NCBI GenBank assembly: GCA_914767715.1
Contig: OU612075.1
Location: 6,634,001 to 6,698,000, forward strand
Source: Membranipora membranacea
Taxonomy: Eukaryota; Bryozoa; Gymnolaemata; Cheilostomatida; Membraniporidae
Reading direction: 5' to 3'
Length of the DNA stretch: 64,000 nucleotides
The notes under the pieces were generated by a model that saw only the letters and a program-made list of their open reading frames with translations, was not told where the DNA came from and searched no databases. Both the position numbers and the translations under genes were made by a program. This document shows positions 1 to 14,000 of the stretch, one piece after another; positions within the stretch are counted from its first letter, which is position 1, and every line of letters begins with the position of its first letter.

Positions 1-1811
1 CCTTATCTTGAGGGAAATAGTTCATGTCTTACATGTGTATCAGCGAGAGTAGTGATAGATTTTAAATCCCTCTGGACACCTGCTAGTGGTTAATTATAGG
101 GATATTATTGCATGCTGCCTAAAACCTGGTAAATGAACTGTAAGCCAGCCTATTAGACAACAATATTAACTAAGTTTCAGAAGATTTGTGTGTCATTAGC
201 CCGATGGGGCCCGTTCCATTACTTAAATTGTCGGGAGAAATGTACACTTGCCCTCGGAAGTTGTGCTTTAGTCTAGGAACTCGGATGTCAGGGGTTACTC
301 GCTGCTGATGATGATTGCAGACGAGCTGTGTTCGATGGAAAGCAGGCTACATTATCCTGTTGAGTATGTTTACATTCTTCAGTCAATAGCTATTTCTCAC
401 TTGTTCAGGGGAAGCATAGCTATAATATTATTGCTTTTCCAACATGTCAACAACCTTTTTGTTTTAAAATGGTTCCTTGAATAGTGACTTATTGATAATT
501 ATGATTGTGCAAATCTAAAATGTGCAAAGCATGATTTGAAAGCAGCTGGCATCGAAGACTAACATTATATGGAAGGATATGAGAATCTGATTGAACATGC
601 TCAAAGGTTAGTCAAACTACAAGTAGTGTTTAGTTGAGTTTCTTTGGTCGTTGATCGGCTCTTGTGTCCATTCTCATAGTGATAGCCTACCAGTACCGGA
701 CTTTAAATCGAAAGTGAAGAAGAAATGAAAGTACCCACTACGGAATGATAACAATTTACTGACTGGCATCTTTTCAGGCCTATGTGCGGCCAGGGTCTGG
801 CAGGATTTGGTAGATTTATAAGCTTTTTAAGTTGCAGCACAAACTCATGAGCTTGGGTTAGTCAGTACTGACAAGTCTCTCTTGGGGGGGGTACCACTAA
901 GAGAAGACGTGAATGATTGATTGCTAGTTACCACCTCTATCTGTCTTGCCTTCTCAGGACTTGAATTTTTTTTATGTATTCTAAATGGTAACGTTGCGCT
1001 CGCAGCTGTCTGAGCACCTCGACTAGAGTGTCTGGTATCAGAAATTGAATTTATGCAAAGTTAGTCATTAGATTTTGCATGAGCCCATGTCAAGGCTGTT
1101 CTTTAGTTCAATTGAGCTTACAAAGTATGTCTGATGGTCAGTCAGTGTAAGCCCTGGTGAAAGATTTACGTCAGGTTTAATCATGTATGTGATGTTCTAT
1201 TTAAGTTAAGAGAGGGCATACAGGGAGTGGCATGCATTACAGGACCTTGTTGCTTGATGCTTGGAGCTTTTAAAATGCCCATTTGCTACAGTATATATTC
1301 TGGACCATAGCAATTGCTGTGGAAGCTCACTTGGGAGTTTTGTATCTCTAAGCCAACATTTGTAACTTCAGATTTGTCTTCTTTTGACTCTGATAGTCTG
1401 CAAGCACTGGACTTCTAGATTATTAGTATCGATACACCAGCCGCCAGTGTTACAGACAACAGAGACACTGACTTAGACCAGCCCTCCCTGCTTAGACTGG
1501 GCTTCAGTCCAACAATTTGAAATTATCTACTCCACACAACAACAAAACAAAACCCATCAGCCAATCAAAACTAAAACACAAGCATACAGGTCGATTCAGA
1601 AAGGCACAATAATAGTGATACATGAGTAGATAACACCCCAAAAGCAATATCCAACACAACCCATAATACAGAAAAGGCCCCTATGTTGGCCTGAATCCCA
1701 GTCTAGCACTGACTGGGTGGGGTTTGCGCCTTCTTCTGTCAGCTGTGCTCATTCACTTCATCTTAGTGAATATTGATTGTGTCGTTTCTTGGAATTCATC
1801 AAGATATAGCA

Positions 1812-2055
1812 GGGTCGTAGTTTAGAAAAAATGGTAGGGGAGGCGCAAATCCTTGAGGGTGTGGAGAAACACCAGGTAGGGTATTGTAAGCTCCATCTGA
1901 GTCCCCAGTGCCCAGCCTCCAATGTGTTTTGAGATATAAATACCAAATGGAAGACCCAAATGAGCTGATTCTGACATGGAATATTAAATAATAGCATTTT
2001 TTGGCCACTCTACTTTGCATTCTAGGGGAGGTAGGGATGCTAGAACTACGGGCCT
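1812..2055 (+). repeat. Dispersed MITE-like repeat, copy A
   Basis: About 244 bp. The left end reads like GGTCGTAGTTTAG and the right end like CTAGAACTACGGGCC, so the ends are inverted relative to each other. Internal blocks (GGTAGGGGAGGCG near the left, AAATGAGCTGATTCTGACAT in the middle) recur at 24440-24669 in the same orientation and at 7313-7521 in reverse. Three copies, inverted ends and no coding capacity suggest a non-autonomous DNA transposon (MITE), but a target-site duplication was not resolved. Confidence 0.65.
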
Positions 2056-2426
2056 GTATAGATTGTAATATCCAGTAGGGTTGTTGACTATGATTAAACC
2101 CAAATATCTTTCAATTGATCTGCTACTTAACCCCCAACGTATCTGTTTTTATCCATTCCAACCAGCTGTTACCCTCGTACCACAGGCTTGTATCAGACTA
2201 TCAATAATAATAAATTGCTTGGTCATACCAATGAACACCCTCTCAGTTCATTGGTTATACTGAGGCTTAGATCAAGTTTATTCAAGTTTGCCTGCATTCC
2301 AGCTGCTCCTACTCCTCCACAGATGGGAAAGGGAAGGGGATTGGACCAATATTGGTCTAACCTAGGACTAACGTGAACAAAATCTTCTCAAATACCCGAC
2401 ATAGATGCAAAATATGATGTAGTAAA

Positions 2427-2462
2427 ACCAGAGACTATAGATAATAGTCTATAGTCTCTGGT
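2427..2462. repeat. Perfect 15-bp stem hairpin (repeated element)
   Basis: ACCAGAGACTATAGA at 2427-2441 pairs perfectly with TCTATAGTCTCTGGT at 2448-2462 around a 6-nt loop. The right-arm 15-mer recurs exactly at 48285-48299, and a diverged version of the whole hairpin lies at 45591-45618, so this looks like a small dispersed palindromic element rather than chance. Confidence 0.7.
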
Positions 2463-5400
2463 AAAACTTCATTGTGATCATTTATCTCTAAAATATAGAG
2501 AAAAATATTATTTCTTAAGCTGTTTTGGTATCAGACAAAACTCAATCTTGATTTTTATAACTTTAAACCTCACTTCACCAGTCTAACAAAATGGATGATA
2601 AAACATAGTCGGCAAAGGATGAAGAACTAAAAAAAGTAGCTTATGCAGAGTAAAAATGTTTCACATATATATTATATGAACTCTTTTGGCATATGAAGCA
2701 TATTGCACATAGTGCCAAAAGTAACAACAATAATGGTTATTCGTGTGCTAGTTTTTGAGCTGATGCTGAAAACTGGGGCAGTGATCAAATCAGGATTAAC
2801 ATCATGGGTCCAGCTGTCAACCAAATTAATTATAGAGTTTGTCAGAGATTGAATGCCTTCATACAACAAGTATTAATCTCTGTAATAATAGATGGTAATC
2901 CCATTGATTGACATCAGCTAGAGAACCTGCTTTGGAGTGTCATCAGTACTGAACAGCTTAGAGCACTGTTGAGATAAACGGACAAATTGCATGTCATGAA
3001 ATGAGGTTTTCGCTACAACGATGTGACATTTAATTCACCGTAGGTGACAATGTATAACAATCTAACGGCAGCGCCAGCATCAATAAAAACAACACAGTCT
3101 CGTGGACCAAACCAATTAATCGCTGATGCTTATTATTACTATGATGAGTATGTGTAGTGTGCGACACAGCTTGGCCGTGCAAACTGCACATACTTGGTTA
3201 TTTTATTAATCATACCAGCTTGGCCTCTATTGACCGTTGTGTTTATTATTTTACCAGGATGATAATTATTATTTGATCTGAGCAATGTTAGCTGCTGTTG
3301 CTTGCTGCTGCCGTGCAAACATACTATATATAATATACAAGCTGGCTTTGCTGCCGTTTGTGACAATATTGTTGCTGACTGCATCCATTTAACTATTAAT
3401 GGTATTTACACTGGCTTAAGGGCCACTATACACCTGTTTATGTACACATAAGAACATTCAAGGTGATACGCCGCTCCTCGTTAAGTACTGCGTTAAGATA
3501 TAAGGAGCTGCTTGTGTGGTGGCATAGAGGCTGCTCTTTTCGAGATCTTACTGCTGTACATCTGTTTGCTGAGGATGATGGAACCGGATATCATTTGGTA
3601 TGTAGATTTCATATGTGTGTATGTGTACTATGCCTTTGCCAGGTTATACGCATGGACTAGGATGGTTAAGCTATGGGGAAGGGAACCATGTGGAGGAGCC
3701 TTTTCTCTGCTGTGCATTGGAGTTGACAAATTTGCACTACGTATATCCAAGGGGCTAACTCATTGGTATATCACAATTGTCATTCTCAGCATCTAGGAAA
3801 TCATTGGTTTGCAGGCCTGGACACACACAGGTACCAAGGTGCTCTGGGTCGGAGCGACTTTCCCGTCCCCACAGCTGAGGTTCTATTTGCTGTCTTGCTG
3901 GTATATGCTGAATACACAGATATTTTAATAGTTATTTGAGTTGTGCTATAATCTACTTAATCCAAAGATGAGCTCATCATAAAAATGTCAGGATAACTAG
4001 TGATTTTGGTTGAGAAATCAAGTAGCTACTCAGAAATGGTACTGGATGTTTATGACGATCAAAATCCAACTTTCACAATTTGTATGGTCGGACATTAGAG
4101 TTGTTAACCGACTTCCACAAATTGAATTACATTGCATATGGATTATTACATGCTTTGAAGTGTACGTGTTTATACGCACACAGATTGTAAACAAAGATTT
4201 GAAATTTGTCTGACTGCTTTGTCCTGAGTGGCTGTAATGAAAAAGTCAGGAAGGTGTAGGGGCTGGATATGACGTGGTGGTGAACTGACTACCAAGCTGC
4301 CTTCATATTTTTGCATTATCCTACAACTTTGTTAGAAGCGGATGGTGCTTCCATAACTATCGAGAATACCGCTTTTTTTTATTATTATTTTAGTTTGTAG
4401 GCAAAGAGCATGATAATAATGAGTAATTGCTGATGAATGAGGAATGTAATCAAGACAAGATACGCCCTCATCTTTCATATTTTGGCAACCACATCAAAAA
4501 TACATAATTATTATAGATATATATCAGAGACCATGTCAAGGACACAATGTTTAGACCCCAGAAAATATGTCTTAGAGACAGTCATAATTGCAATCTTCAC
4601 AGACGCATATTATTATTATAGATACATAATAGACACATCTCATGGACATGGATTCATAGATAAGGCCTGAAAATATCATAGAAATCTATCACAATTGCCA
4701 TATATTATCATAGACAGCACACATCATATATGGTTTGTCATGTATCATAGACATCTATGACAATAGGTGTGGATATGAGGATAAATACTGGTCATCATAA
4801 CCTTTGAATTAAAGTAGGCTACTAGTGTGGAGCTGTAAAGTAGAGCAAAATTTCTCTACATTGTACTGGTCATATAAAATGCTGTCAAAATTATAGATTT
4901 TAGTTTTCACATAATAACATAATAATATAAAACATAATAATATGGTTGATGAGAAAGGTTCTGCAGACAAATTACACCTTGTGCATGCTGACTAAAAGAT
5001 AAAAGGTAGCTTCTTGTCAATAGAATTTTTGTTTAAACATGGAAAAAGATAATGGAAATTCATGAGCATAACAATCATCTGAACAAACGAACACATAGTC
5101 CAAACATTGTCTACTAAAGTTAATTATAGCACACAGAGCTAAAAATTGCTAGTTAAAGTCTAAATATCACGTTTGTCAATACTCTTAATGCATAATTTCT
5201 TCCGTTTAAAAACAGAATTAATACACTGCACTAAAAATAAGCTATTTGAACTACAAATGTAAAAAACCCGGAACAGCGCATGTGGCTAAGTAAACACAAT
5301 TGGTGATGTTATCATTTCTATATCTATCCTTTACAGTAATTGTAATTGCCAATTATACTATATACAGGCTGTATTACCGCCATACAACAGTCATCATTAT

Positions 5401-5785
5401 TGAAATTAGTATAGCAGTCACTGTTGGATACAAAAAAACTGCATTAATAACAAGTAAAATTATTTTTCCTACTGACGTCAGCGGCAGCGATAATCAGCGG
5501 CTCTACTGTGACAAGGGATTATCTGTCTATTAGTCTGCATGTAAGTAGCCTACCTAGTACTGTAAAATATCGCTATATGATCAATATGGGTCAATATCAG
5601 GTTAGTCGATTTTGATACACGCCTTGTTTTGGTTTGATATGACGATTGTTTCTACGATATGAGTCAATATCAGGTTTATTGTTTACAATATAGGCCATAT
5701 TTTCTTTGGGTCATTTTCAGTATAGGCTCTTTTTCTGTTGGTCAGTTATTAGCCCATTGGTTAAAACCTTGTTGCTCGCCCACTT

Positions 5786-5802
5786 CCCCCCCCCCCCCCC
5801 CC
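5786..5802. repeat. Poly-C homopolymer tract
   Basis: A run of about 17 consecutive C residues follows CACTT. It is a simple repeat, and its true length is likely to be variable or mis-sequenced. Confidence 0.85.
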
Positions 5803-6429
5803 AGATGTCATTGCCCCCTACTATGATGGTATCTGTTAATACACTTAATCATACCAAAGGCTTTGAGAGATATTTTTTGTGTAGACGAAATAAATTGAAT
5901 TTGACTTTTGTTGGTTAGAGCCCCCCTGGCTTTTGGCTGTACTATTCGACTCCGATTATAAAAATAGACGAGACATGGATTCTCCAGGGCAAAAGTTCTA
6001 AGTTTAGCAAGGATTTCGGTAAGCAGTTCTTAAGCTTCCAGACTAGCAACTTAGGTGTAATATGTACGTCAGCAGTTGAAGCGTGCCTATGTGGAAATCT
6101 CCTACTCGCGTTCGATGAGAAATTGGCAGCATTACTCGAATTCTAATTTGATTATCTGATTTCTCTAATTAAATTTGACTTTTTTACTTACTCAACCCAA
6201 ACTTGCTCTCACCGAGTCATTGTGTCTTTTATTGGCTGCTAGTTACATCGGCTTTCAACACTCCGTCGGTTCAACATACTATCTTATAGTCATCCCAAGT
6301 TGTTGGTTCAGAAGTTCAGTTACAGCGACACATTGGCCTATGGTCAAAGCTAGGCAAGGCGGGAAGGAGAGAGGAGTTCCTAACAGAGTCGTGTGTCACA
6401 GATTTTGTTTCGCTTTTGCTGAGTTCAGG

Positions 6430-6448
6430 ATGTCCATCTACACTGGAG
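6430..6448 (+). CDS. CNGA-like: CNG channel, tentative first coding exon
   Basis: ATG at 6430 encodes MSIYTG plus one base, ending at a good donor (GGAG|GTATGA). The single leftover base joins with the CA at 9360-9361 to keep the Met at 9362 in frame. The surrounding 6340-6448 is richer in G and C than its flanks, as expected of a first exon. The frame is also open upstream, so the true start could lie further 5' or the exon could be purely untranslated. Confidence 0.4.
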
Positions 6449-9400
6449 GTATGATACACTTGAATTTTTTGAGTATTTAGGATTTACGTAAAAGTTTGTT
6501 GGGTCAGTTAACTTGAGTTAAATTCTTAGACTCAGTTGAATAAGATGATGTGATAAGTGTTTGAGGTTGAGCATCTGACTCATGTATGACTGAGATACAA
6601 TGCAATTTTGAGTCACATATATTCCACGTGGTTCTGCATTTAATCAAGGAGTTGGAGACTCCTTGGTTTGTTATTGGAGCGTTCATGAATTGCCAAATAA
6701 AAAATTTAAATCCTCAGTTCTACGCTATCTCACCTACCAAAGATATTATTGTCATTGACACCAATCTGAGAGAGAAGAGATGTTTGAGCTGAGAGCAAAA
6801 GAGGCTAAATTTTTTTGAAACGTAGTTGTAGATCATGAAGAGTGGCAGAAAACACATTCATTCAGAGTCCTGACTTTCTGTCGATCCTTAGGATGACCTT
6901 TTCTAGAGTGAAGTGAGCCAACAAAATGTTCTGTTATGTGCGGATAAATCCCAATGCGCACGTGTAGACAAGATTTGAAAGTTTTTCAATAGTCTACAAT
7001 AAAGAGTGAAACCATTCATAAAGCGGAGTGATCAAAAGCTACCCGAGGTGAAGGTGATGTGTCGCTAAGGAATCACAACAGTTTTCATGAATATAATAAT
7101 AATAATGTAAAACACATGTGATACAGTTGGGTTTTATTTTTGTCCTGGTCATTCTTGGTGGGTTTCCCCTAAAAACTTGTTTTTAGGACTGTAAATAACC
7201 ATGGACTGGCTCATAACGGGTTGCTTGTGCTGAGAAGGTTGAAATTGGTAGCCTCACGGGAGTTTAAGATGCGCAAACGTAGTAGCCATTATGCTGCCAG
7301 GGTAACCTGGGCAGGCCCGTAGCTCTAGGGGAAGCAGTAAAGCTAAATACAGTGGCCTAAGACACTATAATCCATGTCAGAATCAGCTTCTCTGGGATTT
7401 CCATTTGCTAATTAAATGCCTTAAATTGCTTAGGTAGGAACTAACAGCGCCCTTCCTGGTGATGCTTTGAACTCACCTCGGACTATTGCCTCCCCTACCA
7501 TTTTTTCTTAACTACGGCCGTGAGTAGGGCTGTTCAATGTTTGATTTTCTGTTGTGTCCAGTCTTCTATAATTATCTATCTGCTGAGAGAAGAAAGCGGT
7601 GTTTGATTTTTTCAACCCAAGGGAGGAATAAGTTGATCAAAAATTCAATACATCCCAAATGAATATAAATTTTTTGATTCACCTCTTTGGAAAAAGTAAG
7701 AGAATAGATGACCTTGCATAGCATGTCATTTGCAAAGTAGATTATATTTTCGAGGAAGTATGCATCAATAATGCTACGAAGTGCAGTATTTGGTAATTGC
7801 AGTCCCAGGGGAGACAATGATATCCATGTAGTGCACCTATCAACATATGAGAAATCACGAGAGAGTTTTCTAACGTTGCGATCTTGCTGTATAGTAGCTG
7901 TATAGTGTACGATCTTGCTGTGTAAGTTAGCAGCATAGACTTATTATGTCTATGGTTAGCAGTATAATAAACTATCATGATCGATGACAATACGGTCACC
8001 TACTACAAACTTCACCTTATGTTACATGCTAAGAAGATGGAGTACTCTTGTCTTGTTTTCAGTGTGAGTAGCAAATAATATAATTTGATGAGATATGAAA
8101 GGTTGAAATACCACGTGGAGCCTGGATTGGACTGTGTATCCACCATCAAGTTATCTGATACACAGCTTATTAGGTGTTCCTCCGCATTCACAGAAGAAAC
8201 AAACTTGATCTAGATTTTAGTAGGCTGTGTTTGATCTTGTGACATGAGCACCACTCGCTCTCACGTCAATGAATCTGCTGTTCTCTTTGTACAAGCAGAG
8301 GTATTTGAGTAGACATACCAGCTGCATTTAAAAGATCACGTAACTTCTCTGTACAACAAATAAATCCATTAAACAGTCTGCTTGATATTTTCAAGGGTAG
8401 TAGTAGAGTAGATTTAGTACAGATACTTTTTTAATGAAGGTCTCCGTCATTTTCCTGAAAAGTTTCCGCATAGTTCGCTATCACTCACTCTCTTGAACGT
8501 GTATGCTGTGCGTCAACAGTTGGGTGAATCGCTGAAATTGAAAAGAAATTTGGTTTAGGATTCTGTAAGCCTACAGCCTTGGTTAGACTGTATAGCCTGG
8601 GTTAGACTGTCCAGATCATTTTTTGTAGCTATTGTACCAACTTTTTATTATGGACGAAATATGGGAAATCGAGACATAGTATTGTTTCCTCACTCCCTGT
8701 TGTTCTGGCTAACTCATGGTTTATAGAAAAGTAACCATTGTGGAATATTGAAATCTTTAATGCTGTTAGAGAACCGGCAGCTAGGCCAAATAACTTCCTG
8801 TCGCTGACAACACCACTGTCTGTCTTAGTTACTTTCTATGTGTTGCTTTCAATGGTGTTGGTAAAATAATCCATGTCTCATTTTTATTGTTTACTATAGG
8901 ACTGGTGTGCGCGTCTTCTTATAAATATCTCTGCACTATTTCCGACACCACAAGTCTATGATATGATCCACAGTTAATCGAGTCACTGAAGATGCCTTTT
9001 TTGAAGCGATTGACCGCCTTTTTTTCAAACCAACAGGGATATGAGAGGAATGGAGACCTTGTTTTGTTTCTTCGTATCATGCATTCTGGCTAAAACATGG
9101 TTGTTTAACGTTATGTGACTTTCTTGGAGATTGAAAGCATAGAAACTGAAATGATACTGGCAAGACCAGTGACCCTAAACACTATGGAATTGTATCCTTG
9201 TTGTATCTAGACTGTTGAGATCATTGAAGTTGTCTTGGGGCATTATCATTGAATACCTGCCCAGCATCAGCGGTTCAGATCAGTCCATCTGATTATGTTA
9301 CTTATAAAACACCCTTGGGACTCAACAATAATGTTTACTCTCCTCTCATCTCTTTGCAGCAATGACCTTGGGGTCAAGCCGTAGGAAGGCTTCCTTGCAC

Positions 9401-10982
9401 AGACAGAACACATCAGATGCCTTGCTGCTCTTGCCTAAGAGCTCGACTCTTTCAAGCCTCCACCAGTCCAGAGATAACGCAGTGTTTGTGGATTTCCCTG
9501 GACACGTCATGTCATACGGAGAGACAGAGTGCATGCTTGTAAAACGAGAACCCAAACCTAGCACAGGAAGTAACACGGTCACAATACACAACAGTGTCAT
9601 CATGGAGCGAAGACGAACTATCGGAGCCAAGGTGAGCGACTATGCATCCTAGATTTAGTTAGAGCCTGGTTTGTCTGTGTTTTTTTTCCGGTTTGTATTT
9701 ATTTGTTTAAAGAGGTTTAGAAAGTTTACAGATAACAGAGTAGTTAAAAAGTAACTTGTTGACCTCTACACACAGCTAAATAAAAAAAAAAGGGGTTATA
9801 CACAAATAAATGACGATGTTCTAGAAATGTAGGGTGATGGACAGTTCTGTGAATGGGTCGAAGTTCTTGTAAGCTGTATTCTAATTCAGCGAAGAGGAGT
9901 CAGGTTCCAGCTAGTCAAGTTATGTCTCATATCAATCTGTGTGCTCATGACAAAACACCCATCATACCTGCCTCGTTGTCGGAATGGGTATCCGATAACC
10001 TTCTCAACAATAACCTATAAACCTCTTCTCGTTGACCAAATCCACAACTACCAACAAACCAGTCCTACCCAGTACCTGATGCATGCCTACTCCTGTCCAT
10101 AAATTAAGCGCTCTTTGTCATTTGAAATGATATTGATGCGACTACTTTAGGAGTTGGGGGTGGCTCAGTGGGTAAAAGCGTCTGTCCTTCAGCACGCAAG
10201 TATTGTAGGTTGTGAGTTCGAATTTCACTGCAGTCCATCAACACCCTGGGTTTTATTGGCTCCCATGTGTGCCTGCAAACAGAGAGCAACCTGGTGCAGA
10301 AATTGCTGCCTCGCCCTTCAGGTATCCAATGTTTGGCCGCCCATGCTTCGGGATGTGGCGCGTGATATAACCATCTGATATATATTAATTAACCATTTTG
10401 ATCATTTTTGATCTTCTGCTTGCAAATCTGGTGTCAGATCAGGATGAAAAATCACAAAAAGTGAGCCTAGCTATGATATTTATTGGGTCTATGTTTCAAT
10501 CTCACATGCTAAGGTGTTCAGAGAGTCCCATCGCCTCACGTTTTAAAGCTTATGTTTCAATTTTCTAATGATAAAAATATCTCAAGTCAAAAACAACCCA
10601 CACAGCCATCAACTGGTATTCTCTGGGATAGCTTAGTTAAGCAAAGCATAAACACAAAACTTATATTAACAACTTGGAAAAGTCGACAAGCTGATAAGAC
10701 TTTCAATTCAATACATTATGGCGCGTTTCAGATTGTGAATATACTTGAAGTATTGGACCGAGAGCCATCAACAAGATGCATTCAAGTCTTGAATGCGTCT
10801 TGTTGATGGCTCTCGGTCCAATACTTCTGCTGTTCACATCAAGATCATTGACGCCACAGGTGGGCTGAGAGGGTTCCTGAGAGCAGTATGACGTCATAAC
10901 GTATACAAGGATAACAGCCGTTCAGAGGTCAACAAGTTGCCTTTAACTATCTGTTATTTGTAAACTTTCAAGCCAACCTCTA

Positions 10983-11013
<31 letters not shown>

Positions 11014-14000
11014 ATGATGCACATGTCTTCCATATCGAAAAAGTTGCAATTCAAACCTACTTCAAAAACACTACCAGAATGTTGAATGCCCGGACAAAAA
11101 CAATACCAGAATGCAATTTTTAGAATGGTGATGTCAATACTACAGTCAATAAATTGATGTTCAACAGCCTTTTCATGATCCACATGATATGTAGCCCTGA
11201 ACGATAAGATGATCACTCCAGAGCAGACTCAATGTCTTGCAGGGCAACAGCTGAAATGGTTTCCATTACAAATGCGATGCATGTCGATGCCCTTAACCTA
11301 ACGGAACTCACAGATGATATCAAATAAGAGAGGTGCTATATGACCCTATATTGGCTGTTTTGAAAAAAGATTGGTGACTAAGACTGCTTTAATGCCCACC
11401 ATCCCTGTTGATGGCTTCTAGATAGACTCTTTCTACCGCTAGCTCTTCTAATGTCTATATTAGAGTGTTCATCAGAAATTAATTTAGGTTTGTTTCACCT
11501 ATCACCACATCATATAGTGTGTGCTCTTCTATTCAATATCTTATTCTCCCTGTAAAGCTCTATACTCTATATCAGCATTTATAGTAAACATCTTGCACCA
11601 TCTATCGGCACACTTCAGGTCAATAACTGGTATGATTACTTGGAAAACCAAACTTTTAATACATGTTAAACACACTTTATTGGCTCATCAGGGATTTAAA
11701 AGAAGGAGCAGCAGTTATAATTTAAGGAAGTTTCGAGCCTTTCAAGACGTTGTGACCCTGGAGTATATGATTGTGAGTTGGCCAGGGACCATATATTGTC
11801 AGTTTGTGTGGATAATTCTTTTATTATGAACACCAATAGTAAAAGAAAAAGAAATTAAAAGAACGTTATTATATGGATCGATTATGAAAAGTATCATCAA
11901 TAAAGAGGACTTTTGGCGAAGTTGAGATGGAACTCATCTATCCAGACATTTGAAAGTAAGCGCAAACAGTGCAGGACTATATTTACATCCTATTCCAAGC
12001 TTCATATATATATAATAACAAGTAAGGAGTGATGCGCTCTCTGTTAAAGGGAGGATAACTTTAGTGATTATGAGGGCAGAACCGCTGTTTCTTTCTCAGT
12101 TCAAATTTAAGTGGATGGAACATTAAAACCTCCTTATAGTTTCTGTGATTATTCTTTTTGAACGCAATATACAAGGAAAACCAAAGCATGTACCGTGAAA
12201 GAAAAAAGATTTTTTATGATCAACGGAAAAAAACCCTCAATCCTAGTAATTCCCATACACAATCTTTGTTCTGGTATTTTACATTTGGTAAGCGCTGTTA
12301 AAGTGTTGCTCACAGCATGTTTTCCTGCAAATGTCATCTTCAACCAATGACATATCACAGTGGCCACAAATACTCATATATAGAAATGTCAGTCACAGGA
12401 ATAGTTGAATTAATTTGACTAAAGTAGAAGATTTTAATTTTCCTCGACAGAGGGATCCATGTTTATGACAAATTCTCAGGGGAGTTTTAATTAAATCTGA
12501 CGAGGAGGTTTGCTTGCTATGTATTCTGTTATTGTGCGAAAGTTTTGTTGCCCTCTAGGAGAAATAGCAGTATATTATAATTAAAGAGAGCTATGATATA
12601 TAAGTTTAATCAAGTTGGTAGCAGCTGCAATTTATTAGCACCACGCAAATAACTCAACGTAGGGACTTGTAGCAGACGTGTTGGTTCTGATTGGCTGGTG
12701 TTTTCCTGCTGACCAGCCAATCACAAAAGTAATAACTCTCCTTTAAATTTGAAATATTTGTTTTAATGTTTAATGTTTAATATTTCCCTAGCAGGAAAAT
12801 GGGTTATTATCCCAGAGTTGAACTACAATATCTTCCTGTTAACAGTTTTTTCAGAGGGACGATTCTGAAATACTGCTAAGCGCTCCTTTTCATGATCAGA
12901 TTAAAAGTGAACGGTGTTGTGTTTCTGTTACAAAAAATTGACTCATTTGTATTACTGAACCGGTAACCTTCTTCCTATGGACGCTTGAATACAGGGGTGC
13001 CTTACTCTAGCCAACTCAACGTATCGATGGTAAACTGACATAAAAAATGTGTGATATTTCTACGAACAAATTGGGATGCCCTATAATTCAAGACGCATCA
13101 TTTTTAACTCAACAATTTTGCCAAAATTTGTGATTGATGAATGTTGTAATATATCATGAAAATATTTATTTATTAATATATCAACGATGAAGATTTTTAA
13201 TAATTGATCATGGTGATAGAGTTGTCTTCACAATGCAGCCATACTAAGTTATTTGCCATAAATTTGATAAATACTTGGACTTCATAACAAGTTCAAATCA
13301 AGTCGATGGATTACTACTATTTTCTGTAAATTATAATCATGATGATCATTTCACATGACAATCTTTTTACAATGATAGCTTCGTTGTCTGTTCAAAATCT
13401 TGACACATCTTTGGATTTACTGAACGTTATATGGCTGGTAGTAGAGTTCCATTTTCAACCAAGTGGGTGAAGTGGTTGATAACAGAATGCTTCTTCCTCT
13501 ATAGCGGCACAATTTGAGCTCTTAAACTATCTTCAATCAGGTAATTTGGACCAGTGAAAAATTAATATAATCCCCAAAGAAATGTAGCTTCATTTTCAAA
13601 TTTTTCAATCATCATTTTAGCTATGAGAAAAACATTGAACTGAATGTGTTGAACAAAAAGGGCAAATTCACAAGCAGTCACATATTAGGATCCTCCGACT
13701 AATGATGCTTGCCACAACATTGATTTCCAATTTTTAAGCTGTCCAATGCATCATATTATACTTTTTAAGCTTTTATAACAGCTATTATTTACAATCTCTC
13801 CGCTGAACTGATTTCAGAATTTTATTATCCCTGGAATCGTTTGCCCCACTAACTTTATTTTCATCAGATAAATTAGGAGTGCCACCTTCCCACCGCAAAC
13901 AGTAGAAACAGGTTGCCTAAGGTTCTCGGGCTATCATTATTATCCCATCCTGTTTATAGTGTTTAATCGAGATTTCTCAATCAATTTTGTACTGCTCGGT

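Larger units (their letters stand above)
1..6300. other. Upstream non-coding region
   Basis: I see no convincing exon in this stretch. The longest open frames are about 100 codons, AT-rich and without protein-like composition or paired splice sites. It holds one copy of the dispersed inverted-end repeat (1812-2055), a short perfect hairpin (2427-2462), a degenerate region rich in ATAGAC/TCATAG words around 4500-4790, and a poly-C run near 5786-5802. It probably includes upstream regulatory DNA for the CNG channel gene, but no specific element can be named. Confidence 0.5.

Noticed and set aside
6175-6429. Longer N-terminal extension of the CNG first exon
   Set aside because: The frame is open upstream of 6430, but the residues look like translated non-coding DNA and no acceptor is evident; kept only as a possibility.
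9346-9630. 94-codon minus-strand frame opposite the CNG N-terminal exon
   Set aside because: It is the antisense shadow of the 9360-9631 exon, which has proper splice sites and phase on the plus strand.
10154-10235. Possible tRNA gene
   Set aside because: A and B boxes are present but the acceptor stem does not pair and the body continues as a SINE.
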